A DNA stretch of 5,578 nucleotides, taken from positions 1 to 5,578 of the forward strand of contig CBDTTM010000171.1 of NCBI GenBank assembly GCA_965363355.1. The letters are read 5' to 3'. Shown piece by piece: positions 4,476 to 5,578 of the stretch. The stretch's first letter is position 1. Every line of letters begins with the position of its first letter. The position numbers and the translations under genes were made by a program. The notes beneath the pieces were generated by a model. The model saw only the letters and a list, made by a program, of their open reading frames with translations, made no database searches and was not told the DNA's origin. The stretch comes from CBDTTM01 sp965363355 (GTDB lineage: Bacteria > Bacillota > Negativicutes > Selenomonadales > Selenomonadaceae).

Positions 4476-5128
4476 TGTTTACCGGAATAGTGGAAGAGCT
4501 CGGAACGGTTCGCGGGATAGCAGCCGGAGCTAAATCGGGAAAGATAACAATCGAGGCACAGGAAATCTTATCTGATTTACATATAGGCGACAGTATTGCA
4601 GTCAATGGGATATGCCTTACGGTCATCAGCTTTGACAAAGGCAGTTTTGTTGCCGATGTAATGCCAGAGACCATTCATCGCACGGCTTTTGCGGATTTGA
4701 AGAATGGAAGCCGGGTGAACCTAGAGCGGGCGCTAACGCTTAGCAGTCGGCTGGGCGGACATATTGTGAGCGGACACATAGATGGTGTCGGTTCTATCGT
4801 TGAGTTAAAAGAAGACGACAATGCGGTGATCATCAAGATAAAAGCCGATCGATCCATTATAAAATACATCATAGCAAAAGGCTCCGTGACAATCGATGGA
4901 ATAAGCCTTACCGTCGTTGAGGCGGCAGATGACTGGTTCAGCGTTTCCGTGATTCCTCACACGAGGGAAGTCACTTCGCTCGGCAGTAAAAAATCTGGCA
5001 GCAAAGTGAATCTAGAAAATGATTTAATTGGTAAATATGTTGAACGTTTCTTGAGCTTTGGCGAAAAAGAAGACAGTGTAAATAAAAGTACCATCAGTAA
5101 AGAATTTTTACAAAAATATGGATTTTGA
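4475..5128 (+). CDS. ribE: Riboflavin synthase alpha subunit
   Basis: This 217-residue protein has the family's two tandem lumazine-binding domains. Domain 1 (about 1-97) starts with M-F-T-G-I-V-E and contains G-D-S-I-A-V-N-G-I-C-L-T-V (38-50). Domain 2 (about 98-195) repeats it with G-H-I-D-G (100-104) and G-S-V-T-I-D-G-I-S-L-T-V (136-147). The cysteine of the first copy (C47) is replaced by S144 in the second, as is normal. The C-terminal tail to K-Y-G-F is the usual trimerisation region. It dismutates two molecules of 6,7-dimethyl-8-ribityllumazine into riboflavin and the pyrimidine precursor. The gene is often called ribC or ribB in other naming schemes. Start and ribD stop share TAATG, and AAGGTGA (4459-4465) lies 9 bases before the ATG inside ribD, suggesting coupled translation. 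Confidence 0.97.
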   Translation: MFTGIVEELGTVRGIAAGAKSGKITIEAQEILSDLHIGDSIAVNGICLTVISFDKGSFVADVMPETIHRTAFADLKNGSRVNLERALTLSSRLGGHIVSGHIDGVGSIVELKEDDNAVIIKIKADRSIIKYIIAKGSVTIDGISLTVVEAADDWFSVSVIPHTREVTSLGSKKSGSKVNLENDLIGKYVERFLSFGEKEDSVNKSTISKEFLQKYGF

Positions 5129-5143
5129 TTAAGGAGAGATAGT

Positions 5144-5578
5144 ATGGGATTCAGTAAAATAGAGGATGCAATCGAAGACATCCGTCAAGGAAAAATGATC
5201 GTTGTTGTTGACGATGAAAATAGGGAAAATGAAGGCGATATCATCATTGCCGCCGATAAAGTCACACCAGAAGCCATTAATTTCATGGCAACGTATGCTC
5301 GCGGTTTGATTTGTATGCCAATCGATGGAGAACGCCTTGATAAGCTTGCCGTCGGACAGATGGTAGAGCGCAACACGGATAATCATGAAACGGCATTTAC
5401 GGTTTCGGTCGATGCGTATGATACAGAAACAGGTATATCTGCTTTTGAACGCAGCCAGACCATTCAAGCTGTTATCGATCCTGCTACGAAACCAAGCGGT
5501 CTTCGTCGTCCAGGTCATGTGTTTCCGTTGAGAGCTGTTGAAGGTGGTGTGCTCCGCCGTACAGGACATACTGAAGCT
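5144..5578 (+). CDS. ribBA: 3,4-dihydroxy-2-butanone 4-phosphate synthase, N-terminal part of RibB/RibBA (partial)
   Basis: The reading frame is open for 145 codons to the window end. It shows the DHBP synthase signature D-D-E-N-R-E-N-E-G-D (23-32), which holds the acidic metal-binding loop. It also has C57-M-P, N-T-D-N-H81-E-T-A-F-T-V-S, T-G-I-S-A-F-E-R (96-103), R-R-P-G-H-V-F-P-L-R (121-130) and G-G-V-L-R-R-T-G-H-T-E-A (134-145). It converts ribulose 5-phosphate to 3,4-dihydroxy-2-butanone 4-phosphate plus formate, using magnesium. In Bacillota this domain is usually fused to GTP cyclohydrolase II (RibBA), which would lie beyond the window; the fusion and the symbol are therefore inferred. 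AGGAG (5132-5136) is 7 bases before the ATG. It begins 15 bases after the ribE stop in the same operon; ribH would be the expected next gene. Confidence 0.93.
   Translation, partial: MGFSKIEDAIEDIRQGKMIVVVDDENRENEGDIIIAADKVTPEAINFMATYARGLICMPIDGERLDKLAVGQMVERNTDNHETAFTVSVDAYDTETGISAFERSQTIQAVIDPATKPSGLRRPGHVFPLRAVEGGVLRRTGHTEA

Noticed and set aside
5129..5569. Minus-strand open frame opposite ribBA
   Set aside because: The plus strand encodes unmistakable DHBP synthase motifs throughout; this is a shadow frame.

Overview
The window looks like chromosomal DNA of a low-to-moderate G+C Bacillota (Firmicutes), probably an anaerobe. The signs are strong AGGAGG-type ribosome binding sites, TTG start codons, sigma-A type promoters, rho-independent terminators with T-runs, and an FMN-riboswitch-controlled ribD-ribE-ribBA operon. 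A closer placement (for example Negativicutes or Clostridia) is only a guess. All real genes are on the + strand.

Region 1 (1-1435): the C-terminal tail of an upstream membrane protein, probably DUF554 family, then two single genes for flavin-dependent redox proteins. These are a flavodoxin-like FMN protein (219-707) and a nitroreductase-family FMN enzyme (869-1435). They are separated by a good intrinsic terminator (788-823), and both appear to start with TTG.

Region 2 (1436-2228): an A+T-rich gene for an exported protein made of four consecutive TPR repeats (1587-2186), closed by a strong terminator (2194-2228). Its upstream region holds an 11-bp-period tandem repeat and a 14-bp perfect palindrome, both candidate regulator sites.

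Region 3 (2229-2970): a type II toxin-antitoxin module. It has a promoter with an extended -10 overlapped by inverted repeats, a RelB/DinJ-type antitoxin (2435-2704), and a YoeB/Txe-type mRNA interferase (2704-2970) overlapping it by one base. No terminator follows the toxin gene.

Region 4 (2971-5578): the riboflavin operon. A sigma-A promoter (3106-3134) leads into an FMN (RFN) aptamer (3160-3265) and a 16-bp terminator hairpin (3311-3350). Then come ribD (3375-4475), ribE (4475-5128) and the start of ribB/ribBA (5144 to beyond the window end). Together they make riboflavin from GTP- and ribulose-5-phosphate-derived precursors, with FMN feedback by premature termination. The 5' strand of the aptamer's P1 stem is complementary to the 5' arm of the terminator, which gives a concrete switching mechanism.

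No mobile element, CRISPR array, rRNA or tRNA was seen. I found no evidence of an entirely new system. The most interesting items are the readable riboswitch switch, the mixed toxin-antitoxin pairing, and the unexplained regulatory DNA before the TPR gene.
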